In this document: positions 1-5,511 of the stretch, in pieces
How positions within the stretch are numbered: position 1 is the stretch's first letter
How the letters are laid out: every line of letters starts with the position of its first letter
Position numbers and translations under genes: made by a program
Origin: DATHSN01 sp035464115
GTDB taxonomy: Bacteria > Actinomycetota > Acidimicrobiia > Acidimicrobiales > SKKL01
Direction of reading: 5' to 3'
Length of the DNA: 5,511 nucleotides
NCBI GenBank assembly: GCA_035464115.1
Contig: DATHSN010000048.1
Span: 1 to 5,511, forward strand
Notes under the pieces: generated by a model
The model's database searches: none
What the model was told of the DNA's origin: nothing
The model's input: only the letters and a program-made list of their open reading frames with translations

Positions 1-702
1 CTCGCCCCCGCCGAGCAGGGCGACCAGATCGCCGGCTGCTCGCCCGAGCAGGCGGCCCTCGCCGTCGCCGAGGCGGCTGCCATGCACGGCCCCCGGTGGG
101 GCGACCCCACGCTGTCCGAGGTGGGCTGGATCTCGTCGCCGTCGATCGAGGGGTCCACGGCCATCGCCGAGATCTACGCCGCGGTGTGGCCGGGGTTCGT
201 CGAGCGCTACCGCCACCGCCTCGACGCCGAGGTCCTCACCCTCGGGGAGCGCTTCGGAGCCGGGCTCGTGGGGTGGGCCGCCCGCCGCCTCGACGGCCCG
301 CTCACCGGCACCCACGGCGACTTCCGCATCGACAACCTGCTCTTCGCCCCCGACGGCGGCCGGGCCGCGGTGGTCGACTGGCAGACGCCGGCGCTCGGCA
401 TCGGCACCGACGACGTGTCGTACCTGCTCGGCGCCGGGCTCCTGCCCGCCGACCGGCGGGCCCACGAGCACGACCTCGTCCGCGGCTACCACGACGATCT
501 CGTCCGCCGGGGCGTGGCCGACTACCCGTGGGAGCGCTGCTGGGACGACTACGTGCGCTTCAGCCTGTCGGGCCTGCAGATGGCGGTGGTGGCATCGATG
601 ATCGTCCGCCAGGACGACCGGGGCGACGAGATGTTCTGCTGCATGGCCGAGCGCCACGCCGCCCAGGCGCTCGAGCTCGGCGCCGACCGGCTCCTCGAGT
701 GA
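1..702 (+). CDS. Phosphotransferase, aminoglycoside phosphotransferase/CHK-kinase-like family (5' end outside window)
   Basis: The reading frame is open from the first base, and the 233 visible residues begin in the middle of the protein with LAPAEQGDQIAGCSPEQAAL. This resembles the hinge after the N-lobe of kinase-fold small-molecule phosphotransferases, so the Met at base 82 is internal and not the start. The C-lobe signature is clear. HGDFRIDNLLF (visible residues 105-115) is the Brenner-type catalytic loop HGDxxxxN, with catalytic Asp107 and metal-binding Asn112. VVDWQTPALG follows, with Asp126 as the DFG-equivalent Mg2+ ligand. The DWQ form and the following GTDDVSYLLG are typical of the CHK/ecdysteroid-kinase-like branch. 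The family transfers the ATP gamma-phosphate to a hydroxyl of a small molecule; the substrate cannot be read here. There is no evidence that it is an antibiotic-resistance gene. The stop lies 4 bases before the next gene, so the two are probably cotranscribed. Confidence 0.88.
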   Translation, partial: LAPAEQGDQIAGCSPEQAALAVAEAAAMHGPRWGDPTLSEVGWISSPSIEGSTAIAEIYAAVWPGFVERYRHRLDAEVLTLGERFGAGLVGWAARRLDGPLTGTHGDFRIDNLLFAPDGGRAAVVDWQTPALGIGTDDVSYLLGAGLLPADRRAHEHDLVRGYHDDLVRRGVADYPWERCWDDYVRFSLSGLQMAVVASMIVRQDDRGDEMFCCMAERHAAQALELGADRLLE

Positions 703-706
703 GGCG

Positions 707-1858
707 ATGGACGACACGGCGGCACGGCAGGCCACCGAGCGGTGGTTCCGTCGGCGGGGGCTGCCCCACCTGATCGAGGGCTACTCGGCGAGCGGCGACG
801 TGTTCACGCGCGCCGCTCCCTTCCTCGGGCTGGTGGCCCTGCTCGAGGTCCTCAACGCGCTGAACGACGAGTGGTCGGCGTGGGAGAACGCGCTCGCGGT
901 GGTCGGAGGCGTGGGGATCGTCGTCGGCGGGTTCGCCCTGGCCAACGAGGCTCGCGACCTGCCCGCGCTGCGACTCCCCGACCGGGTGGGGCCGTGGGAG
1001 CTGGCCGTCTTCGTGCTGGTGCCGCCGCTCGTCCCCCTCCTCATCGGGGGCCAGGTGCGCGACGCCCTGCTCACGATGGCGTTCAACGTGGTGCTGCTCG
1101 GCCTCACCTACGTGGTGATCAGCTACGCCCTCGGTCCAGTGGTGCGCTGGGGCGTCGTCACCACCGCCCACCAGGTCGGCGACGTGCTCAACCTCATGGT
1201 GCGGTCGCTGCCGCTCATGTTGTTGCTCACCGCGTTCTTGTTCCTCAACGCCGAGATCTGGCAGGTGGCCTCCGACTTCCCGTTGCCCCTCTACCTCGTG
1301 GCGGTCGCCCTCCTCGGGGTGGTGGCGGTGGTGTTCGTGGTGATCCGCCTACCCCGCCAGGTCGACGAGCTGGCCCGGTTCGACCACTGGTCCGACGTCG
1401 TGCCCCTGGTGGGCGAGTCGCCGTTGGCCGGGCGTCCGCCGCCCGAAGGACCGCTCCCGGCGGCCGACCTCTCCCGCCGTGACTGGCTCAACGTGGGCGT
1501 CGTGCTGGTGTTCAGCCAGCTCGTGCAGGTGGTGCTCGTCGCCGCGCTGATCGGAGGGTTCTACGTGGCGTTCGGCCTGCTGGCCGTGCGCGAGGCGACG
1601 ATCCTGCAGTGGACCGAGCTGGGCGCGCTCGACGACGGCGAGGTCCTGGCCCGCTGGACCTGGTTCGACGCCGAGGTGGTGCTCACCCGGACCCTGCTCA
1701 AGGTGGCGGGCTTCCTCGCCGCCTTCGCCGGCCTGCAGTTCACCGTGTCGGCCCTCACCGACGCCCTCTACCGCGAGGAGTTCCTGTCCGAGGTGCTCCA
1801 CGAGGTGCGCGAGGCGCTGGCCGTGCGCCTGCTCTACCTGGGGACCGTCGCCCGCTGA
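707..1858 (+). CDS. Multi-pass membrane protein of unknown function
   Basis: This 383-residue protein has a short soluble N-terminus containing ERWFRRRGLPHLIEGYS (residues 11-27). A WF-x-RRGLP motif of this kind is, from memory, shared by uncharacterised actinobacterial membrane proteins. By eye there are seven or eight hydrophobic segments, near residues 36-50, 61-79, 97-114, 120-142, 166-182, 194-213, 261-292 (possibly two passes) and 329-350. A hydrophilic Pro-rich loop (about 215-260) splits the protein into two halves. The last 30 residues are charged and probably amphipathic. I see no transporter, enzyme or nucleotide-binding motif, so no function is proposed. The start ATG comes 4 bases after the preceding stop. 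A GAGG lies only 2 bases upstream, closer than usual for a ribosome site, which suggests dependence on the upstream gene's translation. The last 25 bases overlap the convergent ODP gene, and the TGA stop sits in the loop of a palindrome. Confidence 0.85.
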   Translation: MDDTAARQATERWFRRRGLPHLIEGYSASGDVFTRAAPFLGLVALLEVLNALNDEWSAWENALAVVGGVGIVVGGFALANEARDLPALRLPDRVGPWELAVFVLVPPLVPLLIGGQVRDALLTMAFNVVLLGLTYVVISYALGPVVRWGVVTTAHQVGDVLNLMVRSLPLMLLLTAFLFLNAEIWQVASDFPLPLYLVAVALLGVVAVVFVVIRLPRQVDELARFDHWSDVVPLVGESPLAGRPPPEGPLPAADLSRRDWLNVGVVLVFSQLVQVVLVAALIGGFYVAFGLLAVREATILQWTELGALDDGEVLARWTWFDAEVVLTRTLLKVAGFLAAFAGLQFTVSALTDALYREEFLSEVLHEVREALAVRLLYLGTVAR

Positions 1859-2646
1859 GCGGGCGGTGCGACCGTCGCCCGCTGAGCGGGCGGTGTCGCG
1901 TCGAGGCCCACCTCGGCGGCGATGCCCACCTCGAGGGCTTCGAACCAGTCGAGGAAGCGGGTGACGTCGTCACCCCGGAAGATCGCCCCGTGCTGGGGGC
2001 ACATGAGGTCGACGTCGAGGCGCCGCACCCGACGGATCCACGCGTTCTTGGCCCGGTTCGACGGCATCCACCGCCGGTGGAAGGCCTCCATGTGACCGAC
2101 GTGGGCGTCGAAGTCCTCGACGAACACCCGGTCGTCGTCGGCGGGGAGCAGCGCAGCACCCACGTCGGCGCTGAACAGCAGACGGGCCCTGGGGTCGTAC
2201 ACCGAGAACATCCCCGACGAGTGGACGTAGTGGGCCGGCACCATCTGCAGGTCGCGGCTGCCGTTCAGGGGGAGCGGGCCGCCCTCGTCGGGCACGGCCA
2301 CGAACTGGGCCTCGATGGCGAAGTGGCTGAGGAAGCCCTGCCACAGCCACGGCACGTACACCCGCACATCGGGGCGCAATCCGATCCACAGGGGTAGCGA
2401 CGACAAGATGTCCGGGTCCTGGTGCGACCCGAAGATCGCTTCGATCTCCCCGAGGTCGAACTGGCGCGCCATCGCCTCGGCCACCTCGGGGAACACCTCG
2501 GTGCCCCCCGGATCGAGCAGCAGGGCCTTGCCGTCGTGGCGCACGACGTACTCGTTGGTGTCGATCACCGAGGCGGGCCGCTCGGGATCGCGGCCGAAGA
2601 AGAGCCACTGGCGGGTGCCGTCGTCGAAGAGGGTGGTCACGCGCAT
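1834..2646 (-). CDS. ODP-type metallo-beta-lactamase-fold di-iron protein (putative oxygen/iron sensor)
   Basis: This 270-residue protein has the MBL fold of flavodiiron proteins but no flavodoxin domain. It matches the stand-alone ODP (oxygen-binding di-iron protein) group. The expected metal ligands, in order, are SHQDPD (His75, Asp77, Asp79), VHSSG (His142), LLFSADVG (Asp161) and CPQHG (His219). The flavodiiron pattern is HxExD, so the Glu is Asp here. Other family-like blocks are the N-terminal VIDTNEYVV...LLLDPGG and FHRRWMPSN before the final His. Family knowledge: a Treponema denticola ODP binds Fe(II) and O2 and signals to a cytoplasmic MCP. Without a flavodoxin domain, oxygen reduction by this chain alone is unlikely and sensing is more plausible (inference). 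The ATG at 2646 shares its A with the upstream TGA (TGATG), which fixes the start and implies translational coupling. The tail is unusual: PPAQRATV occurs twice (residues 252-268) because of the 27-bp DNA duplication. Confidence 0.88.
   Translation of the reverse strand: MRVTTLFDDGTRQWLFFGRDPERPASVIDTNEYVVRHDGKALLLDPGGTEVFPEVAEAMARQFDLGEIEAIFGSHQDPDILSSLPLWIGLRPDVRVYVPWLWQGFLSHFAIEAQFVAVPDEGGPLPLNGSRDLQMVPAHYVHSSGMFSVYDPRARLLFSADVGAALLPADDDRVFVEDFDAHVGHMEAFHRRWMPSNRAKNAWIRRVRRLDVDLMCPQHGAIFRGDDVTRFLDWFEALEVGIAAEVGLDATPPAQRATVAPPAQRATVPR
1843..1895. repeat. Perfect 26-bp tandem duplication (27-bp period) across a convergent gene junction
   Basis: Bases 1843-1868 and 1870-1895 are identical over 26 positions, one extra base apart. 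The period is exactly 27 bases, or nine codons, so it preserves reading frame on both strands. On the + strand each copy holds the TGA stop of the membrane-protein gene (1856-1858 and, in frame, 1883-1885). Readthrough would therefore add only eight residues ending again in ATVAR. On the - strand the duplication is read as a repeated PPAQRATV block in the C-terminal tail of the ODP protein. The exact identity suggests a recent event or a maintained site. Confidence 0.95.
1846..1892. terminator. Paired palindromic hairpins, candidate bidirectional terminator
   Basis: Each copy of the tandem repeat contains a perfect 17-base palindrome (CGCCCGCTGAGCGGGCG) at 1849-1865 and 1876-1892, with centres 27 bases apart. 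As RNA each folds to a 7-bp all-GC stem with a UGA loop. On the + transcript the stem can extend by two G-U pairs and one C-G pair. No U-run follows on either strand, so this is not a classical intrinsic terminator, but U-less hairpins are proposed as terminators in high-GC actinobacteria. The position between convergent genes fits. A double binding site for a dimeric protein is an alternative. Confidence 0.5.
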
Positions 2647-3410
2647 CACGCCACCGCCGCGATCGGTCGGTCGGCGCCGAGCTCGCCGCGCACCGGCGCG
2701 ACGAGCGCGGCGATCGCCCCTTCGAGCCCCTCGGCGTCCTCGGTGGCGGCGGCGACCGCTGCGGCGACGGCGCGGGCGAGCGTCGACATGTCGGCCGACA
2801 CGCCGCCGAGGTCGGCGACGCCGCTCAGGTGGGCCGCCTCGATGCGGGCTTGGAGCGCGACCATGAAGAACTCCCGGGCGCCGAACTGGCGGATGCGCAC
2901 GATCAACGACGACAAGCGGTCCATGAGCACCGCGATGGCGGCGACCTCGATGAGCATCCGCTCGCGCTCGGCGACCCCGGCCTGCCACCCGGGCCGGGCC
3001 GGGCCGGGGTCGGCGGCGCGAGCCGGCCAGCTCGCGGCGCTCCCGGGATCGAGCGTGGCGCCGGGCCGTCGGCCGTGGTCGTCGAGGCGGCCCAGCACCC
3101 GACGGTGCGACTCGATGCGGTGCTCGGTGCGGGCCACCGCCGCGAAGCGGGCGACCAGCTCGGAGAAGACCTCGTCGCCGTCGTCGACGAACCGGCGGAG
3201 GGCCGGTCCGAGCTCGCCCAGCGTGTCGGCGACGATGGCGTAGGAGTCGCCCCGGTCGCCGAGGTGAGCCGCCGCGACCCGTGAGTTCACCGCGAGCAGG
3301 TGCACGTCGGCCACCAGCTCACCGGCGGGCAGGAACACCTGGAACGCGCGGGCCGTGCGCAGCAGCAGCTGCTCGGCGTGCCCGGGGGCGTGCTCGATGA
3401 CGGATGTCAC
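2646..3410 (-). CDS. Soluble MCP-tip-like helical protein with two tandem hairpin repeats
   Basis: From GTG at 3410 this gives 254 residues, almost all predicted helix, with no membrane segment or signal peptide. Residues 40-67 (AVNSRVAAAHLGDRG then DSYAIVADTLGEL) align without gaps to the hairpin tip of MCPs such as Tsr 379-406 (ALNAAVEAARAGEQG..FAVVAGEV). A second copy at residues 185-212 (ALQARIEAAHLSGVAD...SADMSTL) is preceded by LSSLIVRIRQFGARE, which resembles the MCP segment before the tip. A Pro/Gly/Ala-rich linker (about 112-146) joins the two halves. No ligand-binding domain or methylation region is evident. It is coupled to the ODP gene by TGATG and lies downstream of the HelD gene. 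Start choice: an in-frame GTG at 3476 overlaps the HelD stop (GTGA) and would add 22 residues. That stretch is Pro/Gly-rich, has unusually many A/T third codon positions and forms hairpins, so I prefer 3410. MCP relationship is inferred by eye; the gene itself is secure. Confidence 0.75.
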   Translation of the reverse strand: MTSVIEHAPGHAEQLLLRTARAFQVFLPAGELVADVHLLAVNSRVAAAHLGDRGDSYAIVADTLGELGPALRRFVDDGDEVFSELVARFAAVARTEHRIESHRRVLGRLDDHGRRPGATLDPGSAASWPARAADPGPARPGWQAGVAERERMLIEVAAIAVLMDRLSSLIVRIRQFGAREFFMVALQARIEAAHLSGVADLGGVSADMSTLARAVAAAVAAATEDAEGLEGAIAALVAPVRGELGADRPIAAVA

Positions 3411-3476
3411 AACAACGGCATCGACCGGGGGCGCCCCGTCGTGAGAGTTGGGCGCGCACGGGACCCCTCCCGTCAC
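3411..3476 (-). promoter_or_regulatory. Intercistronic hairpins and start overlap between HelD and MCP-like genes
   Basis: The 62 bases between the HelD stop (3473-3475) and the preferred GTG at 3410 can form two hairpins. ACGGGA/TCCCGT closes a 4-base loop (3458-3473) directly after the stop. A second stem at 3423-3440 has seven pairs and one bulged C. The first encloses the only purine-rich, Shine-Dalgarno-like run nearby. No U-run follows, so termination is not obvious. A five-codon frame (ATG at 3421, TGA at 3407-3409) ends in a GTGA overlap with the preferred start. An alternative GTG at 3476 overlaps the HelD stop. Such structures also arise by chance at this GC content. Confidence 0.35.
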
Positions 3477-5503
3477 GTTCCGCCGGTGAGCGCCGGGGGC
3501 AGGGGCTCGGCGTGGACCACGCTCAGGTGCTGGACGCAGCGGGTCATGGCCACGTAGAGGGCGCGGGCCCCGGCGGCGGGGTCGCCGCCCTCGGCGATCA
3601 CCCGGCCCGGCTCCACCACGCCGACGGCGTCGAGCTCGAGGCCCTTGGCGGTGGCCGGGTCGAGCAGGGTGACGGCCTCGTCGAGGCCCACCCGTGCGCC
3701 CCGTCCGTGGGCGAGCCCGGCGGCGTCGAGGGCGGCGGCGATCGGGTCGTGCAGGTCGGTGGTGGCGATGATCCCGACCGTGCCCCACTCCTGGGCGAGG
3801 TGCCCGACCCGCTCGCCCACCGCGCCGGCCAGGTCGCCGGGGTCGGGGACCGGTGTGATCCACGGCTCCTCGCCGTGTGACCGGATCGCCCGCGTGGGCC
3901 GCACGTGGGGGGCGGCGAACGGCAGGAGTCGCGCCGCCAGGTCGAGGACCGGCCCCGGCACCCGGTAGCCGACGTCGAGCTCGGCCAGCTCCCACTCGGT
4001 GGCGCCGAGGTGGCCGGCGACATCGTCCCAGCGCTGCTGGGCCCCGGGCGCGGTGGCCTGGGCCAGGTCGCCGAGCACGGTGATCGACCCGTGGGGCGCC
4101 CGCCGGGCCAGCATCCGCAGGGCCATGGCCGAGAGGTCCTGGGCCTCGTCGACCACGATGTGGCCGTAGGTGGCCCGCACCCCGCCGACGAGCGCCTCCG
4201 CCTCGTCGAGCAGGGGCAGGTCGGCGAGCGTCCACGGCTCGTCGTCGACCCGGGCGGTGGGGGAGCGGCGCAGGGCGGCCTGCTCGTCGGCGTCGAGCAG
4301 TCCGTCGGCGGCGGCGGCGAGGGCTCGGCGGTTGCCGAGCAGGCGGCGCACCAGGGCGGGGGCCGACACCGCGGGCCAGGCCCGGTCGACGAGCGACCGG
4401 AAGGTGGCATCGGCGCGGGCATCGCCGACGAAGTCGGAGCCCGCCGGGGCCTCGCCCCGGTACTCGGGCAGCAGCAGGGCCTCGACCCGGCGGGCGAGCA
4501 GGGCCCGGAACACCTCGCGGGCGGCGGCGTGGTCGAGCCGCCGGGCCGAGGCGGCCTCGGGCGCGGGGCCGACGTCGTCGGGGGTGAGCCGGACCCGGCC
4601 CCACGTGAGGGTGAGCTCCACCGCGTCGGTGGGGCGGCGCAGCATGCCGGTGAGCCCTCGGCGCAGGACCTCGGCCATCCGGGCGTCGCCCTTCAGGCGG
4701 ACGAGGGCATCGGGGTCGGTGCCCCGCACCCGGTAGCGCGAGCCGAGCAGCCCGTCGACGGTGGCCTGCACCACCGAGGTCTCGCCGAGCGACGGGAGCA
4801 CCTGGGAGATGTAGCGCAGGAACACCCGGTTGGGGCCGACGACGAGCACCCGCCGCTCCATCAGGTGCAGCCGGTGCTCGTAGAGGAGGTAGGCGGCGCG
4901 GTGCAGGCCCACCGCGGTCTTGCCGCTGCCCGGCCCGCCCTGCACGACCAGGGTGCGTGCGAGCGGCGCCCGGATGATGGCGTCCTGCTCGGCCTGGATG
5001 GTGGCGACGATGTCGCGCATCTCGCCGGTGCGGCCCCGCTCGAGCTCGGCGAGGAGGGGGTCGGGGATGCCGCCCCCGGCGGCGTCGGGGTCGGTGAGGT
5101 CCTCGTCGTGGAGGGCGACGATGGTGGACCCCTCGACGCTGAACCGCAGCCGGCGCACCAGGCCCAGCGGATCGATCACGGTGGCCCGGTAGAACGGCGC
5201 CGACACCGGGGCCCGCCAGTCGACCACCACCGGGTCGCCGTGGTCGTCCTCGACGTGACGCCGGCCCACGTGCCAGCGGTCGCCGTCCTCGTCGTCGATG
5301 CGGCCGAAGCACAGCGGCCCGGCCCCGTCGAACGAGGCCCGGCGGCGCCGCAGGTGGTAGCGGACGGCCTCGGAGTCGGTGCCCTGGGCGGCGTCGACGG
5401 TGGCGAGGTGGTCGGCGCGGGCCCGCATGGCGTCGAGGCACGCGTGGGCGTGGTCGAGGTGGCGCTGCTCGGCGAGCAGCTCGGGATCCGGTGGCTCGCC
5501 CAT
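3473..5503 (-). CDS. helD: HelD/HelR-type RNA polymerase recycling ATPase (UvrD/Rep-like superfamily 1)
   Basis: This 676-residue SF1 helicase-like ATPase has all main motifs. They are the Q-motif region IQAEQDAIIRAP (169-180), Walker A GGPGSGKT (189-196), VLVVGPNRVFLRYISQVLP (219-237), Walker B IVVDEAQDLS (449-458), VLGDLAQAT (476-484), LDVGYRVPGPV (509-519), TAKGLELDAVGVVEP (618-632) and LYVAMTR (649-655). The N-terminal charged helix (about 8-35) followed by FGRID...WHVGRRHV..GDPVVVDWRAPVSAPFYRAT (66-108) identifies the HelD branch and not UvrD, Rep or PcrA. Family knowledge: HelD binds RNA polymerase, pushes into its channels and releases stalled polymerase from DNA using ATP; actinobacterial HelR can protect against rifamycins. 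Whether this copy does so cannot be read. Its length is somewhat below the roughly 740 residues of the mycobacterial protein. The start ATG is 8 bases from the window edge with no visible ribosome site, so an upstream start cannot be excluded. Confidence 0.9.
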   Translation of the reverse strand: MGEPPDPELLAEQRHLDHAHACLDAMRARADHLATVDAAQGTDSEAVRYHLRRRRASFDGAGPLCFGRIDDEDGDRWHVGRRHVEDDHGDPVVVDWRAPVSAPFYRATVIDPLGLVRRLRFSVEGSTIVALHDEDLTDPDAAGGGIPDPLLAELERGRTGEMRDIVATIQAEQDAIIRAPLARTLVVQGGPGSGKTAVGLHRAAYLLYEHRLHLMERRVLVVGPNRVFLRYISQVLPSLGETSVVQATVDGLLGSRYRVRGTDPDALVRLKGDARMAEVLRRGLTGMLRRPTDAVELTLTWGRVRLTPDDVGPAPEAASARRLDHAAAREVFRALLARRVEALLLPEYRGEAPAGSDFVGDARADATFRSLVDRAWPAVSAPALVRRLLGNRRALAAAADGLLDADEQAALRRSPTARVDDEPWTLADLPLLDEAEALVGGVRATYGHIVVDEAQDLSAMALRMLARRAPHGSITVLGDLAQATAPGAQQRWDDVAGHLGATEWELAELDVGYRVPGPVLDLAARLLPFAAPHVRPTRAIRSHGEEPWITPVPDPGDLAGAVGERVGHLAQEWGTVGIIATTDLHDPIAAALDAAGLAHGRGARVGLDEAVTLLDPATAKGLELDAVGVVEPGRVIAEGGDPAAGARALYVAMTRCVQHLSVVHAEPLPPALTGGT

Positions 5504-5511
5504 GGGGCCCG

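Noticed and set aside
1..702. An antibiotic-resistance aminoglycoside phosphotransferase.
   Set aside because: The catalytic motifs define the superfamily only. The hinge and DWQ features fit the broad CHK/EcKinase-like branch, and no resistance context is present.
96..773. A + strand open frame of 225 codons overlapping the phosphotransferase.
   Set aside because: It is Arg/Pro-rich low-complexity sequence in the wrong frame for the clear HGDxxxxN kinase; typical of high-GC DNA.
1843..1895. CRISPR-like or REP-like repeat array.
   Set aside because: Only two directly adjoining copies with one base between them and no spacers; better described as a tandem duplication.
1609..2397. A + strand open frame spanning the convergent junction, antisense to the ODP gene.
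   Set aside because: It crosses two supported genes in other frames and shows no recognisable motif or conserved start.
1834..2988. A longer ODP reading frame starting at 2988.
   Set aside because: The extra N-terminal 114 residues are Arg-rich shadow of the MCP-like gene, and the ATG at 2646 gives the normal family N-terminus with a TGATG overlap.
2991..3009. A GGGCC short tandem run.
   Set aside because: Three imperfect units in a GC-rich Pro/Gly/Ala linker of the MCP-like gene; expected from composition.
2646..5441. A 931-codon open frame on the - strand running through the HelD gene into the MCP-like gene, suggesting a giant fusion.
   Set aside because: Its first two-thirds are Arg/Pro/Gly/Ala-rich with no domain and lie out of frame with a gene that has a complete SF1 motif set. 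It is a GC-rich shadow; only the part after about 3410 is real.

Overview
The window is a gene-dense, very GC-rich stretch (about 70% G+C by eye). Third codon positions are almost always G or C. The organism is most likely a high-GC actinomycete. An Acidimicrobiia-like lineage would fit, but this is inferred from composition and protein flavour, not from a marker gene. No RNA gene, insertion sequence or CRISPR array is visible, and no stretch over 300 bases lacks a gene.

Layout: two genes run rightward on the + strand. These are the C-terminal part of a phosphotransferase of the aminoglycoside-phosphotransferase/CHK-kinase type (1-702) and, 4 bases later, a multi-pass membrane protein of unknown function (707-1858). 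Three genes run leftward on the - strand from the right edge: a HelD/HelR-type RNA polymerase recycling ATPase (5503-3473), a small soluble helical protein (3410-2646), and a stand-alone metallo-beta-lactamase-fold protein of the ODP (oxygen-binding di-iron protein) type (2646-1834). The two groups converge and overlap by 25 bases at 1834-1858, beside a perfect 26-base tandem duplication that carries two strong palindromes.

The main discovery candidate is the last two - strand genes. The helical protein contains two copies of a segment that aligns without gaps to the cytoplasmic hairpin tip of methyl-accepting chemotaxis proteins (MCPs). The copies lie 145 residues apart in one chain, as if an MCP tip dimer had been made into a single polypeptide. 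Its stop overlaps the start of the ODP gene (TGATG), so the two are probably translationally coupled. An ODP that senses oxygen or iron and works with a cytoplasmic MCP is known from Treponema denticola chemotaxis. Here the partner is a diverged, membrane-free, double-tip protein with no che gene in the window, and the pair follows a gene for RNA polymerase rescue. My inference is a compact oxygen/redox-sensing module, possibly feeding a chemosensory array or acting alone.
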